Positions 1-8,547 are shown, numbered from the stretch's first letter. The stretch is 64,000 bases of DNA from DASRDU01 sp035560235 (GCA_035560235.1 DATMAG010000104.1:25560-89559), one strand, 5' to 3'. Notes: generated from the letters alone by a model not told the origin. Translations and numbers: made by a program.

Positions 1-446
1 TTGGCGTATGCGTCCTGCGGATCAATCGCCAGCACCCTTTTGAATTCAGCAATGGCTTCGTCGTACTGCTTTTCGTTGCGCAGAATGATGCCGAGGATGT
101 AATGCGCGTGCGGGCTGTCGGGCAGCAGCTTGATCGCAGCGCGGGCAGCGGCAGTGGCGGTCGGAATGTCGCGCTGAAAGTAAGCGGCGATGGCGAGGTT
201 GATCTGCGCCAGCGCAAAATTCGGATCGCGTTCGATGGCCTTTCTGAACTCCTTCATCGCCTCTTCGTGCTTGTACTGCTCCATGTAAGCGACGCCGATG
301 TTGTTGAGGCGGTACAGAGCTTCGCGGGCCAGGCGCGGATCAGGCTGCGTGTTCTGCGCGCCGCTGACGCCGCGCAGGTGATGAGTGGCGAGCAGGAGCA
401 GGCAAACAGCGAGACTCGACAGGGCAATTGAAAATTTCAGTTTCAT
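1..446 (-). CDS. TPR-repeat secreted protein, 3' end beyond window
   Basis: An open frame runs from an ATG at 446 off the left edge, giving 148 residues. Residues 1-30 look like a signal peptide (Lys near the start, then a Leu/Ala-rich core). From about residue 43 there are three tandem tetratricopeptide-like units (roughly 43-75, 76-111 and 112-145), each ending in an IERDP/IDPQ-type turn. TPR arrays mediate protein-protein contacts. In Acidobacteriota such exported TPR segments often precede large FG-GAP/ASPIC domains, but the rest of this protein is not visible. No partner or function can be given. The frame, start and TPR periodicity are clear. Confidence 0.8.
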   Translation of the reverse strand, partial: MKLKFSIALSSLAVCLLLLATHHLRGVSGAQNTQPDPRLAREALYRLNNIGVAYMEQYKHEEAMKEFRKAIERDPNFALAQINLAIAAYFQRDIPTATAAARAAIKLLPDSPHAHYILGIILRNEKQYDEAIAEFKRVLAIDPQDAYA

Positions 447-571
447 AACGGGTCTCAAACGATGATTTCTGAGTTGTCGAAGTGCGGCTTCAGGCAGCAG
501 CAATGAACAGTTCGCTGGTCAGCCGGAAACAGGATCGGGAAAGTTGTTAACGAAGCGGCGCAGGCCGGTAC

Positions 572-1558
572 TCAGCCCTGCGCTCCGGACGCCAGAGCGC
601 GCAAACGCTCGCGCAGAGTTTCAGGATCAGGCAGGCTGTTCAATTCAAGAGTGAGTTTCTTCAGTTCCTCAAGGTCATCAATCAGCTCAAGCTCAGCCGA
701 AAAGTCAGCGCCTGGAAAGCGACTGGTGGCAAGCAGCGCCAGAATTTCTCTGACACCTTTGAGTTCACCCTCTTCACGGCCTTCTTCACGGCCCTCTTCG
801 CGGCCTTCTTCACGGCCTTCTTCACGACCTTCTTCGCGGCCTTCTTTCAGCCCCTTTTCACGGCCTTCTTTCAGACCTTCTTCCAGAATGAACTGATAGA
901 AGCTTGATTCTTTGAGTTGTTCCAGTGGAATCATATTTTTCCTCCCGATCAGATCCAGCAGGTCTGTCCGATTATAGCGCAGGCCGCCGAGCATCAGAAA
1001 ATGCAGACTGGTTTCGCGGCGGTCGCGTTCATGGCTGATCTGGCGCAGCAGTTCGGCGCTCTCTTCAAGTTCACGGCGACCGCCATTCATCAGCGGCACG
1101 AAGGGCAGCAGGCTTTCACGATGCATGGCCAGCACTTCGCGGGCGGCAATCTGCCACAGACGAATCAGTCTGAACCGCAGCCTGATGCTGAGGTCGCCGC
1201 CGTCCACGCGGGTCAGGCGCGGCGCAGGTTTCGGCAATCCGTGTCGCGTCAGCAGCAGCACATAGCTCGTAATCGGGCGCTGATATTTCAGCCATAACCG
1301 CAAGGCGTAATCGGCCATACGGTCAGGCACGGCGGCTTCCCAGTAAGTCTGCGCTTCGACGTGCGCTATTTCTTCGCGGTCGGCGCGACTGATGCGAAAC
1401 GGCTGATCGGGCAGCGTGGCCGCAACGCTGACTTCGCGCGGCAGCAGTTCGATTTCGGCCTGTTCACCTGGTTTGATTGCGCCGAGCAGAATCAGCAGCG
1501 ATTCAGCGTCCTGCCCGACCAGATACTTGAAGGCCTGGTCATAAGGTTTGGTATTCAT
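572..1558 (-). CDS. Rpn family PD-(D/E)XK nuclease-like protein
   Basis: This 328-residue protein starts YDQAFKYL and has an EAQ motif near residues 68-70 that follows acidic residues, the arrangement seen in Rpn (recombination-promoting nuclease / PD-(D/E)XK transposase-like) proteins. Known Rpn proteins are DNA endonucleases that promote RecA-independent recombination. Some act in phage defence. Residues 227-264 are a period-four GREE repeat forming a charged helix, a common and length-variable feature of this family. The C-terminal 60 residues are Leu/Glu-rich. It stands alone, 22 bases downstream of the selB stop codon on the same strand. The family call is good; activity is not shown, and these genes are often mobile or decaying. 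Confidence 0.75.
   Translation of the reverse strand: MNTKPYDQAFKYLVGQDAESLLILLGAIKPGEQAEIELLPREVSVAATLPDQPFRISRADREEIAHVEAQTYWEAAVPDRMADYALRLWLKYQRPITSYVLLLTRHGLPKPAPRLTRVDGGDLSIRLRFRLIRLWQIAAREVLAMHRESLLPFVPLMNGGRRELEESAELLRQISHERDRRETSLHFLMLGGLRYNRTDLLDLIGRKNMIPLEQLKESSFYQFILEEGLKEGREKGLKEGREEGREEGREEGREEGREEGREEGELKGVREILALLATSRFPGADFSAELELIDDLEELKKLTLELNSLPDPETLRERLRALASGAQG
767..880 (-). repeat. Period-12 tandem repeat coding for GREE units
   Basis: Within the Rpn-like gene a 12-base unit coding Gly-Arg-Glu-Glu is repeated about nine times with small variations (GLKE and GREK at the promoter-proximal end). It would form a highly charged helix. The DNA repeat is a likely site of slippage-driven length change. 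Confidence 0.85.
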
Positions 1559-1580
1559 GGCTGAGGCAGTTGTGATGACT

Positions 1581-3512
1581 TTACAGAATTTCTCTCACGT
1601 CACCGACGCGGCGCGTGATGCGCTGACGGTCGAGATATTCAAGCAGCGGAATCGCGTACTTGCGCGAAACGCCGGTCAGATCCTTGAACGCGGCGACATC
1701 GAGTTTCGAGCCGTGCGCGGCCTTGTAACCTTGCAGCGTGGTTTTCAACGATTCAATCGCGGTGCGGTGAAAGAGCAGTTCACCGACGCGAATCAGATCG
1801 CCGCTGTTGATGAGCATCTGCGCGAAACGCTGCGTGCGCGCGGCGTCGATGCCGTGTTTGCGTGTTGCCTGAGTGATGGCCTCTTCAAGCGTCATCGGTT
1901 GCAGCGCGGCCTGCGCGAACAGTTCAGCGATGTGATCTCTGGCGGCCTTCTCTTCGGCTGAGAGTTCGACGCGATGAGTTGACAGACGGAGCAGGTCTTT
2001 TTCGGCGACGACTTCGCTGCGTTCGATCAGGTGAGCAATCACGGCTCTGAAGATTTCAGCGGGCAGGTGAGCGAAGATGCGTTCGCGCAGTTCCTCGCGT
2101 CCGAGGCCGGTTTCGAGCGGAGCCTTTTTATGAAAGTCCTTCAGCATTTCGCGCACTCGTCTGGCCAGGTCATTGAAAGCCGACTGCGACACCAGCAGCA
2201 GCGGATTATTTGATGCCGCGACCAGTCGGCGCGATTTTGTCAGCGCGGCAGCAGCCTGGCTGATCGTTTCATCGTTCGCGCCGCTGCGGGCGGCAATGGC
2301 GGCGTGCGTCATTCCGTGTTCACCGGCCATTTCGACGAACAGGGCGATGCGTTCAGTTTCGTTCCCTTCACGCTCAGCGGTGGCGAGCTTTTCAAGCTGC
2401 GCCACAACGCGCGCGCCGTCGCGCAGGCGATGTTTGTGTGGCAGCGCATCAACGACCGTGCCGCCGCCAATCGTGACTGCAGGTGAATAGCTGCGCAGAA
2501 TGTAATGATCGCCGGGCAGCGCCAGCACCGGCGATTCAAGGCGCAACTGCGCAAAGCCCGATGTGCCGGGCGCGAGTTCCGCCTGACCGGGCAGCACCAC
2601 CCGCGCCAGGATTTCCGCCGTGCCCAGATGCAGCCGCACGCGCGAACGATTGCGCAACGGGCGCGGCGCGCTGCCGAGCAGGTGCAACCGGACATCGAGC
2701 ATCTGCGTGGCCCGCAGCCGACCCGCAGGTGCGAGAGCCTGGCCGCGTGAGACTTCTTCGAGATCAATTCCCTGCAAGTTGACCGCGGTGCGTTCGCCCG
2801 CGACGGCTTCCGCTGTCGTGTGGCCGTGAACCTGCAGACCTCTGGCTCGCGCGCGACGCGCATCTGAAGGCAGCAGTTCCAGTTCATCGCCGGTTCTGAT
2901 GCGTCCGGCGATGAGCGTGCCGGTTACGACTGTGCCGAAGCCCCTGATCGTAAAGACGCGATCAATCGGCAGCCGCGCCACGGCGTTCGCATCACGATCG
3001 GCAACCCTGCGCGCCAGTTGCGCCAGTGTTTTTTTGAGTTCCTCAATGCCCGCGCCGGTGCGTGAACTGACGCGCAGCACGGGCGCGTCTTCAAGAAATG
3101 ATCCGGCGACTAACTCCTCGACTTCGGCTTCGACCAGTTGAATCAGTTCCTCGTCGGCCAGATCAGTCCTGGTGATGACGACCAGACCTGAACGAACTTC
3201 GAGCAGGCGGCAGATGTCGAAATGCTCGCGCGTCTGCGGCATTACGCCTTCATCAGCGGCAACGACCAGCATCACCAGATCAATGCCGGAAGCTCCGGCC
3301 AGCATGTTTTTGACGAAACGTTCGTGGCCCGGCACATCCACGAAACCGAAATGCACATCGCCGATGGTCAGATCAGCAAAGCCGATGTCAATCGTAATGC
3401 CGCGCTCCTTCTCTTCCTTCAGACGGTCGGCGTCAATTCCGGTCAGCGCCCTGACGAGCGAAGTCTTGCCGTGATCAATGTGTCCGGCGGTGCCTGTGAT
3501 GATCCTTTTCAT
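1581..3512 (-). CDS. selB: Selenocysteine-specific elongation factor SelB
   Basis: SelB delivers Sec-tRNA(Sec) to the ribosome at UGA codons that carry a downstream SECIS hairpin. The 643-residue protein begins MKRIITGTAGHIDHGKTS. This contains the G1 loop, and DVPGHE (G3) follows. EF-Tu-like domains II and III come next, and the last ~250 residues look like the winged-helix units that bind SECIS. The G4 motif reads TRTD rather than NKxD, as is usual in SelB. The frame is open 22 codons further upstream, but the ATG at 3512 fits the family N-terminus. selA, selD and selC are not in the window. Its presence implies that the organism reads some UGA codons as selenocysteine (see the gene at 18837-19196). 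Confidence 0.93.
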   Translation of the reverse strand: MKRIITGTAGHIDHGKTSLVRALTGIDADRLKEEKERGITIDIGFADLTIGDVHFGFVDVPGHERFVKNMLAGASGIDLVMLVVAADEGVMPQTREHFDICRLLEVRSGLVVITRTDLADEELIQLVEAEVEELVAGSFLEDAPVLRVSSRTGAGIEELKKTLAQLARRVADRDANAVARLPIDRVFTIRGFGTVVTGTLIAGRIRTGDELELLPSDARRARARGLQVHGHTTAEAVAGERTAVNLQGIDLEEVSRGQALAPAGRLRATQMLDVRLHLLGSAPRPLRNRSRVRLHLGTAEILARVVLPGQAELAPGTSGFAQLRLESPVLALPGDHYILRSYSPAVTIGGGTVVDALPHKHRLRDGARVVAQLEKLATAEREGNETERIALFVEMAGEHGMTHAAIAARSGANDETISQAAAALTKSRRLVAASNNPLLLVSQSAFNDLARRVREMLKDFHKKAPLETGLGREELRERIFAHLPAEIFRAVIAHLIERSEVVAEKDLLRLSTHRVELSAEEKAARDHIAELFAQAALQPMTLEEAITQATRKHGIDAARTQRFAQMLINSGDLIRVGELLFHRTAIESLKTTLQGYKAAHGSKLDVAAFKDLTGVSRKYAIPLLEYLDRQRITRRVGDVREIL

Positions 3513-3571
3513 ATGTTTTGCGATTCTGCCAGCTTTCAGCGCGCGAGACAAACTGCCGTAAAGTCGCTGCG

Positions 3572-3600
3572 TTGACAATCAATGAAGCATCAACTACGCT
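3572..3600 (+). promoter_or_regulatory. Sigma70-type promoter for the zinc-ribbon gene
   Basis: TTGACA at 3572-3577, a 17-base spacer, then TACGCT at 3595-3600. It points toward the gene starting at 3709 and lies just upstream of divergent selB. The -35 is perfect and the -10 is moderate. Confidence 0.5.
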
Positions 3601-3708
3601 CACGGCGAACTGCCCGCGAGGCTGAATTCGCAATCTGACCAGTTGATTCAAGGCAGCGAAAAGAGCTGCAAAAACGCTGATTTCATCAGTGACGAAGGGG
3701 GAAGGACG

Positions 3709-4389
3709 ATGCCAAGATTCTGTACGAACTGCGGTCAGCAACTGGCCGAAGCAGCAAAATTCTGCAACAAGTGCGGGACGCCGGTTGGCGGGATGCAGTC
3801 ACAGACGCCGGCCCGGCCAACGGTGGTGACTCCGGCGGAACCATCTGTTTCCCAGGGCGCAGCAGCCACGCCGCCACCTTCATCGCAGACTCAGGCCTGG
3901 CCGCCGCCTTCATCCTCCACGCAGCCGCAGTACACCGCTCCCACCACGCCGCAGTATCAGGAGCGGTATCAGATGCCGCCGCAGAATCAGCCGGGTTATC
4001 AGCAGCCTGTCTATCAGCAGCAGCCTTACCAGACCCCGGCCTCAGGCGGAGGCCTGCAGCAGAACATTGCCGGGCTGCTCTGTTACATCACCTTCATTCC
4101 GGCCATCATTTTTCTGGTGATTGAGCCGTACAACAAAAACCGCTTCATCAGATTTCATGCCTTTCAGTGCCTTTTCCTGACAGCCGCCTCGTTCATCATC
4201 AACATTGCCTTTTCGATCTTCGTCAATCTGCTGCCGGGTGTTCTGTCTTTTCTTGTGAGCCTGATCGGCCTGCTGATTCCGCTGATCTTTCTGGCTATCT
4301 GGATTCTGGTGATTTACAAGGCCTACAACAACGAAATGTACAAGCTGCCGGTCATTGGTGATCTCGCCGAGCAGCAGGCCGGGCGGTAA
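3709..4389 (+). CDS. Zinc-ribbon membrane protein, DUF4870-like
   Basis: The ATG at 3709 follows a strong purine-rich ribosome site (GGGGGAAGGA), so the upstream extension of the frame is not used. The 226-residue protein has a four-cysteine zinc ribbon at residues 5-22 (CxxC-x10-CxxC). A Pro/Gln/Tyr-rich linker of about 90 residues follows (many YQQP/PPQ units). The C-terminus has three hydrophobic segments, the first near GLLCYITFIPAIIF, resembling the DUF4870 / TIC20-like small membrane family. It is probably an inner-membrane protein with a cytosolic zinc ribbon. Function is unknown. It is convergent with nothing and sits alone upstream of corA. Confidence 0.8.
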   Translation: MPRFCTNCGQQLAEAAKFCNKCGTPVGGMQSQTPARPTVVTPAEPSVSQGAAATPPPSSQTQAWPPPSSSTQPQYTAPTTPQYQERYQMPPQNQPGYQQPVYQQQPYQTPASGGGLQQNIAGLLCYITFIPAIIFLVIEPYNKNRFIRFHAFQCLFLTAASFIINIAFSIFVNLLPGVLSFLVSLIGLLIPLIFLAIWILVIYKAYNNEMYKLPVIGDLAEQQAGR

Positions 4390-4396
4390 GACAGCC

Positions 4397-4525
4397 GAAA
4401 TCAAAAGGCAAAAGGCAAAAATCAAAAGGCAAAAGTGGGATTCGGAAGCAAAGCCCCTGAACTCTGAAAAAGAAAAAGTGCCGACCTGTTATCTTTTGAT
4501 TTCTGCCTTTTGCCTTTTGCCTTCT
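4397..4525. repeat. Inverted repeat built of AAAAGGC words
   Basis: The left arm (about 4397-4434) is made of repeated AAAAGGC/AAAATC words. The right arm (about 4493-4525) is its inverse, ending five bases before the corA ATG. The arms would form a long A:U-rich hairpin over the corA leader. No Shine-Dalgarno sequence is visible between it and the start codon. It is one of several word-repeat elements in this window. Confidence 0.7.
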
Positions 4526-4529
4526 CCTT

Positions 4530-5498
4530 ATGATCTCAACGCTGGTTCTCAATCGCGAATCGAAAAGCTTCACCCGCATCTCTGATCCCCGCGAAATCCA
4601 TACGCTGCGTGAACTGGCTCCGAATATTCTGTGGGTGGATGTCTCCGACCCGACGGGACAGGACTTTGAAGCTCTGGCCGCGCAGTTCGGTTTCCATCCG
4701 CTGGCGATTGAGGACTGCCGCAACGGGCATCAGCGTCCGAAGGTGGATGAGTATCAGGGTTACTACTTCATCGTGCTTTACGAGGCGTCACTGGCTGCCG
4801 ATCAGCGGCTGGAACTGCGCGAACTGAATATCTTTCTCGGCAAAAACTATCTGGTCACGGTTCACACGCAGCCGATTCGCGCCATTGAGGTCGCCGAGCG
4901 CCTGTGGCGTGGATGGACTGATCTCGCGGAGCGCGGCACGGGGCTGGTCGCCTATCTGCTGATTGACGCGATTGTGGATGATTACCTGCCGCTGCTCGAT
5001 ACGCTCTCAGACCGGATGGATGATCTGGAGGATCAGATCTTCGAGGACTTCCGCCCCGAAGCGATCGAAGAGATTTTTCGGATCAAGAAGCAGCTCACGT
5101 TTCTGCGCCGCGCCGTGACGCCGCTGCGCGATGTCTTCAACACGCTGCTGCGCCGCGAGCAGCCGATCTTTTCGCGCGAGACGATGATCTATTTTCAGGA
5201 TGTCTTCGATCATCTGATTCGCGTGGCCGACACGATTGACACGCTGCGCGACATGCTCGGCTCGACGATGGACGCTTACCTCTCAGTCTCAGGCAACCGG
5301 ATGAACATCGTCATGAAGCGGCTGACGGCGATCTCGACCATTCTCATGTCGGTGACGCTGATTGCGGGCATTTACGGCATGAACTTCAAACACATGCCGG
5401 AACTCGACTGGAAGTTCGGCTACGTGGGTGCGCTGCTGTCAATGCTCGTGATCGGGCTGGCAATCTATTTTTACTTTCGGAAGATCAAATGGCTGTAA
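4530..5498 (+). CDS. corA: CorA family magnesium/cobalt transporter
   Basis: CorA is a homopentameric inner-membrane channel that admits Mg2+ (also Co2+, Ni2+). The 322-residue protein has the large acidic/helical cytoplasmic N-terminal domain, a long stalk helix, and two C-terminal membrane segments. The family signature YGMNF is at residues 282-286, at the end of TM1. The tail after TM2 ends in basic residues (KIKW), as usual. The length is typical. The start codon abuts a word-type inverted repeat and lacks an obvious ribosome site, so translation may be weak or depend on RNA structure. Confidence 0.95.
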   Translation: MISTLVLNRESKSFTRISDPREIHTLRELAPNILWVDVSDPTGQDFEALAAQFGFHPLAIEDCRNGHQRPKVDEYQGYYFIVLYEASLAADQRLELRELNIFLGKNYLVTVHTQPIRAIEVAERLWRGWTDLAERGTGLVAYLLIDAIVDDYLPLLDTLSDRMDDLEDQIFEDFRPEAIEEIFRIKKQLTFLRRAVTPLRDVFNTLLRREQPIFSRETMIYFQDVFDHLIRVADTIDTLRDMLGSTMDAYLSVSGNRMNIVMKRLTAISTILMSVTLIAGIYGMNFKHMPELDWKFGYVGALLSMLVIGLAIYFYFRKIKWL

Positions 5499-5686
5499 CA
5501 AATCCGTTCGACCGGCTCAGAAGAAAGCGCCGTCAGGCCGTCACGGGTGGGACGACGCGCCTGACGCGCAGGTTGTCACCACCGGATCACAGGCAGAATG
5601 AGCAGGCTCAAAATACTGATGGCATCATTCGCCCCCGGACAGGTCGGCTGCATCTGTCCTCTGATCTGATCGAATCGGGCGGAGGC

Positions 5687-5782
5687 ATGTCAGACGAAGG
5701 CGCAAACAAGGTCGTCATCGTGGTTGTCGCTCTCGCGCTGATCTTCATCGGCCTTATCGCCTGGTTCATCGCGCATGAATGA
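5687..5782 (+). CDS. Small single-pass membrane protein, 31 residues
   Basis: The ATG at 5687 follows a good ribosome site (GGCGGAGG). The product is 31 residues: a short polar start (MSDEGANK), then one hydrophobic helix (VVIVVVALALIFIGLIAWF), ending IAHE. The frame is open upstream as far as the end of corA, but that part is Arg/Pro-rich and unlike protein. It lies 190 bases after corA on the same strand and could be co-transcribed. A role as a small membrane regulator is only a guess. Confidence 0.55.
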   Translation: MSDEGANKVVIVVVALALIFIGLIAWFIAHE

Positions 5783-5810
5783 GCCTGGGCTGACTCGCTG
5801 AGATGTTGTC

Positions 5811-5850
5811 GGGTGTGGAGTGCGACGAGTTCTCGTCGCACTCCACACCC
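5811..5850. terminator. Perfect 19-bp palindrome between convergent genes
   Basis: Arms 5811-5829 and 5832-5850 match perfectly, leaving an effective four-base loop (GTTC). It lies between the end of the small membrane gene (+) and the end of the secreted-protein gene (-). There is no U tract on either side, so it may be a bidirectional hairpin terminator or another element. Confidence 0.55.
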
Positions 5851-5874
5851 TGTTCTCAGACACACTATGAAACG

Positions 5875-5909
5875 CGAAAGGGGGAGAGCCTGATGTTCTC
5901 CCCCTTTCG
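5875..5909 (-). terminator. Terminator of secreted paralogue 1
   Basis: A 12-bp perfect stem (5875-5886 with 5898-5909) lies 25 bases after the stop of the minus-strand gene ending at 5934. It has a G/C-rich core with A:U ends. It resembles the hairpins that follow the other two paralogues. Confidence 0.6.
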
Positions 5910-5933
5910 TTTGCTGCCGGATTGTTCAGGCGA

Positions 5934-6914
5934 TCAGTTGCAGGTAGCGGTGAAGACAGGGATTTCAAAGGAACCGGCCTTCGTCCAGGTCAGCTTGTGC
6001 AGATTGTGGCCGCCGCCGAAGGTTGCAGCGCTGAGCGTGACGGCCTTGTTGATGACGGCGCCGAGCAGCGCCTTGTCGGTCGTGCCCCAGAATTTGGCCC
6101 AGCCCGTGCTGCCTGCCGGAATCACATTGGTAAAGCGCGGCGTCGTGCGCGGGAAGCTGTCGCTCAGCGTGGCCCGGTACTGACAGGTGCCGGGCGAGAA
6201 GCTGAAGCTGTAACCCGCTTCCTGCTGATCATACATAATGCCGAAGACGCTGCCGATGGTGGCGGCGCCGCTGACCAGGCTGCCGCCGATGCGATTGATG
6301 ACGAGCAGGGTCTCATTGCCATCCTTCGCGCTCGGAATGCTGTCAATCGCCAGCGCGCGTGGCAGATAATTGTAGGCCACACCGTCGAAGCTGAGCGCGA
6401 CTGTCATTTCCGGCGTGGCCTGCGTCGGCGGATCGAGCGCCGAAATGGCTTCAGCCGCCAGGTTGGCCGCGTGGCCGCTGATCAGTCTGATGTATTCATC
6501 ACCGATCAGATAATTGAATTTGATCGGCAGGCCTGCATCGTTGACGGCGACGGCGATCAGATAACCCATCACATCGGGATCAACGTCGGAAGCGAGAATG
6601 CTGGTCGTCTGGCTTTTCGAGAGGCAGACGAACGAGTCGGCCACCGAACAGGTGCGCCCGTCAATGAAAAACAGATGGACGATGGTGCCTTCGGTCGAGT
6701 TCGTGTTGGTGAGATTGATCCGGGTATTTTCCGCTGACGGATTGGTCGAACTGGAAGCGTAAAGATTGAAAACCAGCACTGACCCGGCCTTCTGATCGCT
6801 GACAATCGGGGCGTCAGCGATGACCAGTCCTGGTTCGCCCGCCAGCGCGGCGACGGCAGGCAGCGCCAGAATTGCCAGCACGAGAAACATCTGCGCGAGT
6901 TTCCGCGAAGTCAT
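5934..6914 (-). CDS. Secreted protein of unknown function, paralogue 1 of 3
   Basis: The start at 6914 (MTSRKLAQMF) matches the N-termini of the two following paralogues and has a GGGAGAA site. The frame extends upstream without support. The 326-residue protein has a signal peptide (about 1-26, ending ALAGE). The mature part shares long blocks with its neighbours: VSDQKAGSVLVFNLYASSST, the C-x8-C block TCSVADSFVC, LIGDEY, FPRTTPRFTNVIPAGSTGW and GGHNLHKLT. Four cysteines are conserved in all three copies (the C-x8-C pair, a GxCQ and the penultimate residue), suggesting two disulfides and an extracytoplasmic location. I do not recognise the family. Copy 1 is the most diverged. Confidence 0.8.
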   Translation of the reverse strand: MTSRKLAQMFLVLAILALPAVAALAGEPGLVIADAPIVSDQKAGSVLVFNLYASSSTNPSAENTRINLTNTNSTEGTIVHLFFIDGRTCSVADSFVCLSKSQTTSILASDVDPDVMGYLIAVAVNDAGLPIKFNYLIGDEYIRLISGHAANLAAEAISALDPPTQATPEMTVALSFDGVAYNYLPRALAIDSIPSAKDGNETLLVINRIGGSLVSGAATIGSVFGIMYDQQEAGYSFSFSPGTCQYRATLSDSFPRTTPRFTNVIPAGSTGWAKFWGTTDKALLGAVINKAVTLSAATFGGGHNLHKLTWTKAGSFEIPVFTATCN

Positions 6915-7093
6915 GGCTCTTGTTCTCCCTGAATTGTGGTGTGTGAGTCTGATGCTCTGCATTTGCTGTAGTCGCTCGATCACGAACTCTGCCTGTTGGC
7001 GACCGCCACTTTCTGTCAGGGGAAAGCTGTGGGGCTGGAGGTTCCCTGCGCTTCACTGAAAGAATCAACTCTGCCCGGGTTCCAGAAATCGCC

Positions 7094-7135
7094 GGAAAAA
7101 AAACTGAAGGGGAAGCCCGTGAGGACTTCCCCTTC
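7094..7135 (-). terminator. Rho-independent terminator of paralogue 2
   Basis: A 10-bp stem (7106-7115 with 7126-7135), followed on the minus strand by a run of U (plus-strand A8 near 7096-7103). It lies 38 bases after the paralogue 2 stop codon. The loop CCCGTGAGGA is almost the same as in the paralogue 3 terminator. Confidence 0.8.
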
Positions 7136-7172
7136 GTCTTTCGTTTGGCCCCTCGCGTGAGGGATCAAACTA

Positions 7173-8147
7173 TTAGCTGCACATCGCGGTGAAGACCGGG
7201 ATCAGGTAAGCATCAGCCGTGTAGGTGAGCTTGTGCAGGTTGTGGCCACCGTTGAAGGACGTGGCGCTCGCCGACGTGTTCTTGTTGATCGCCGCACCGA
7301 GGATACCACGATCGGCAACCGCCCAGAACTTCATCCAGCCCGTTGAACCAGCCGGGATCACGTTGGTGAGGCGCGGCGTGGTGCGCGGGAAGGCATCGCT
7401 CAGTGAAGCGCGGAGCTGGCAGCCGCCGCTGACTGAGAAGCTGTAGCCTGATTCGAGTTCATCGAACAGGATACCGAAGATGCTGCCGATGCCGCTGGCG
7501 CCGCTGACGAGGCTGCCACCGATGCGGTTGACAACCAGCAGGGTGTCGTTGCCATCCTTCGGGCTGGCAATGCTGTCCAGCGCCAGCACGCGCGGAACCG
7601 GACCATACTGGATGCCGTTGAAAAGCAGCGCAGCAGTCATGTCAGCCTGCGGAACGCCGGGATTCGCAGCAACAGCTTCGATGGCTTCAGCGCCGAGGTT
7701 GGCGGCGTGGCCGCTCGCCAGCTTGACGTATTCGTCGCCGATCAGATAGTTGAACTTGCTCGGCGTGCCATCCGCATTAACGGTCACTGCCACAACGTAA
7801 CCACGGACATCCGGGTCAACGTCTGAAGCGAGGATTGAGGTCGTCTGGCTCTTTGAGAGGCAGATGAAGCTGTCGGCCACGGCGCAGGTATTGCCATCCA
7901 CGAAGAACAGGTGCACGAACGTGCCGGTCGTGTCATTCGTGTTGGTGATGTTGATGCGGGTGTTTTCCTTCGACGGATCGGTCGAGCTGGAAGCATAGAG
8001 GTTGTAGATCAGCACTGAACCGGCCTTCTGATCGCTGACGACCTGGCTCGGAATAACCGTTCCGGGATCAGCCGCCAGAGCGCTCATTGCCATCATCACA
8101 AGCGCGGCCAGCGCGAGGAACATCTGTGTGAGTTTGCGTGAGGTCAT
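7173..8147 (-). CDS. Secreted protein of unknown function, paralogue 2 of 3
   Basis: 324 residues starting MTSRKLTQMF, with a signal peptide ending near SALAAD. It is very close to paralogue 3: nearly identical over the VSDQKAGSVLIYNLYASSST, CAVADSFICLSKSQTTSIL, DELESGYSFSVSGGCQLRA and FPRTTPRLTNVIPAGSTGW blocks. The middle section (about residues 185-235) varies. The four cysteines seen in paralogue 1 are conserved. The ribosome site AAGGAGAAAGAAAG precedes the ATG. It has its own terminator and its own promoter-leader, so it is an independent unit created by tandem duplication. The role is unknown; a surface or periplasmic structural protein is possible. Confidence 0.82.
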   Translation of the reverse strand: MTSRKLTQMFLALAALVMMAMSALAADPGTVIPSQVVSDQKAGSVLIYNLYASSSTDPSKENTRINITNTNDTTGTFVHLFFVDGNTCAVADSFICLSKSQTTSILASDVDPDVRGYVVAVTVNADGTPSKFNYLIGDEYVKLASGHAANLGAEAIEAVAANPGVPQADMTAALLFNGIQYGPVPRVLALDSIASPKDGNDTLLVVNRIGGSLVSGASGIGSIFGILFDELESGYSFSVSGGCQLRASLSDAFPRTTPRLTNVIPAGSTGWMKFWAVADRGILGAAINKNTSASATSFNGGHNLHKLTYTADAYLIPVFTAMCS

Positions 8148-8315
8148 TGTCTTTCTTTCTCCTTAAGAAGTTTCAGTTGTGAGTGTGAGGAATCAAGGCT
8201 TGCAGTAACTGAGACGACACACCACGACTTTTCGTGACGGGGCAGCCGCTTGTGCGCCAATCAGGCCGAAGCCGCTTAAGACGTTTTTGCCTTTGCGCTC
8301 TCCTGAAACTGTCAA
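8148..8315 (-). promoter_or_regulatory. Promoter and conserved leader of paralogue 2
   Basis: A TTGACA box lies at 8310-8315 (minus strand), 163 bases before the start codon. The ~100 bases near 8179-8277 are closely repeated upstream of paralogue 3 (9565-9660), including a stretch reading CTGCAAGCCTTGATTCCTCA on the minus strand. No clear -10 can be fixed. The leader keeps its length and many blocks between copies, which fits a shared promoter plus a long 5' UTR. It also contains a small CACGA-AAAG-TCGTG hairpin that is lost in copy 3. The remaining bases up to 8472 hold no gene that I can support. Confidence 0.5.
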
Positions 8316-8472
8316 TCCCATTGCCCTTCCAGAAGTCTGCCGAAGAAATTGCGATGGAAACTGAGGAATCCTTGCAGTTTGCAGCGGGAGCCTGTCTTCA
8401 GCCGCGCCAGCACAGCGCAGCCGGGCAGATACAGGGAAAAACGGCACCGGGATTGACCCCTTGAAGTCTGAC

Positions 8473-8511
8473 CCAAAAGAACAGGGGGAAGCCCGTGAGA
8501 GCTTCCCCCTG
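8473..8511 (-). terminator. Rho-independent terminator of paralogue 3
   Basis: An 11-bp stem (8482-8492 with 8501-8511) with loop CCGTGAGA, followed on the minus strand by TTCTTTTGGG. It lies 37 bases after the paralogue 3 stop codon and resembles the paralogue 2 terminator in stem and loop. Confidence 0.75.
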
Positions 8512-8547
8512 CAGTTGTAACCGGCGCCTTCCTGCGGAGAGACAGGC

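Noticed and set aside
767..880. Possible CRISPR-like repeat array
   Set aside because: Units are contiguous 12-mers inside a coding frame with no spacers.
5922..6737. 271-codon plus-strand open frame
   Set aside because: Antisense to secreted paralogue 1, whose blocks recur in two neighbours.
8179..8290. Leader as a c-di-GMP (GEMM) riboswitch
   Set aside because: No match to the conserved GEMM core could be found by eye; kept only as a conserved leader.
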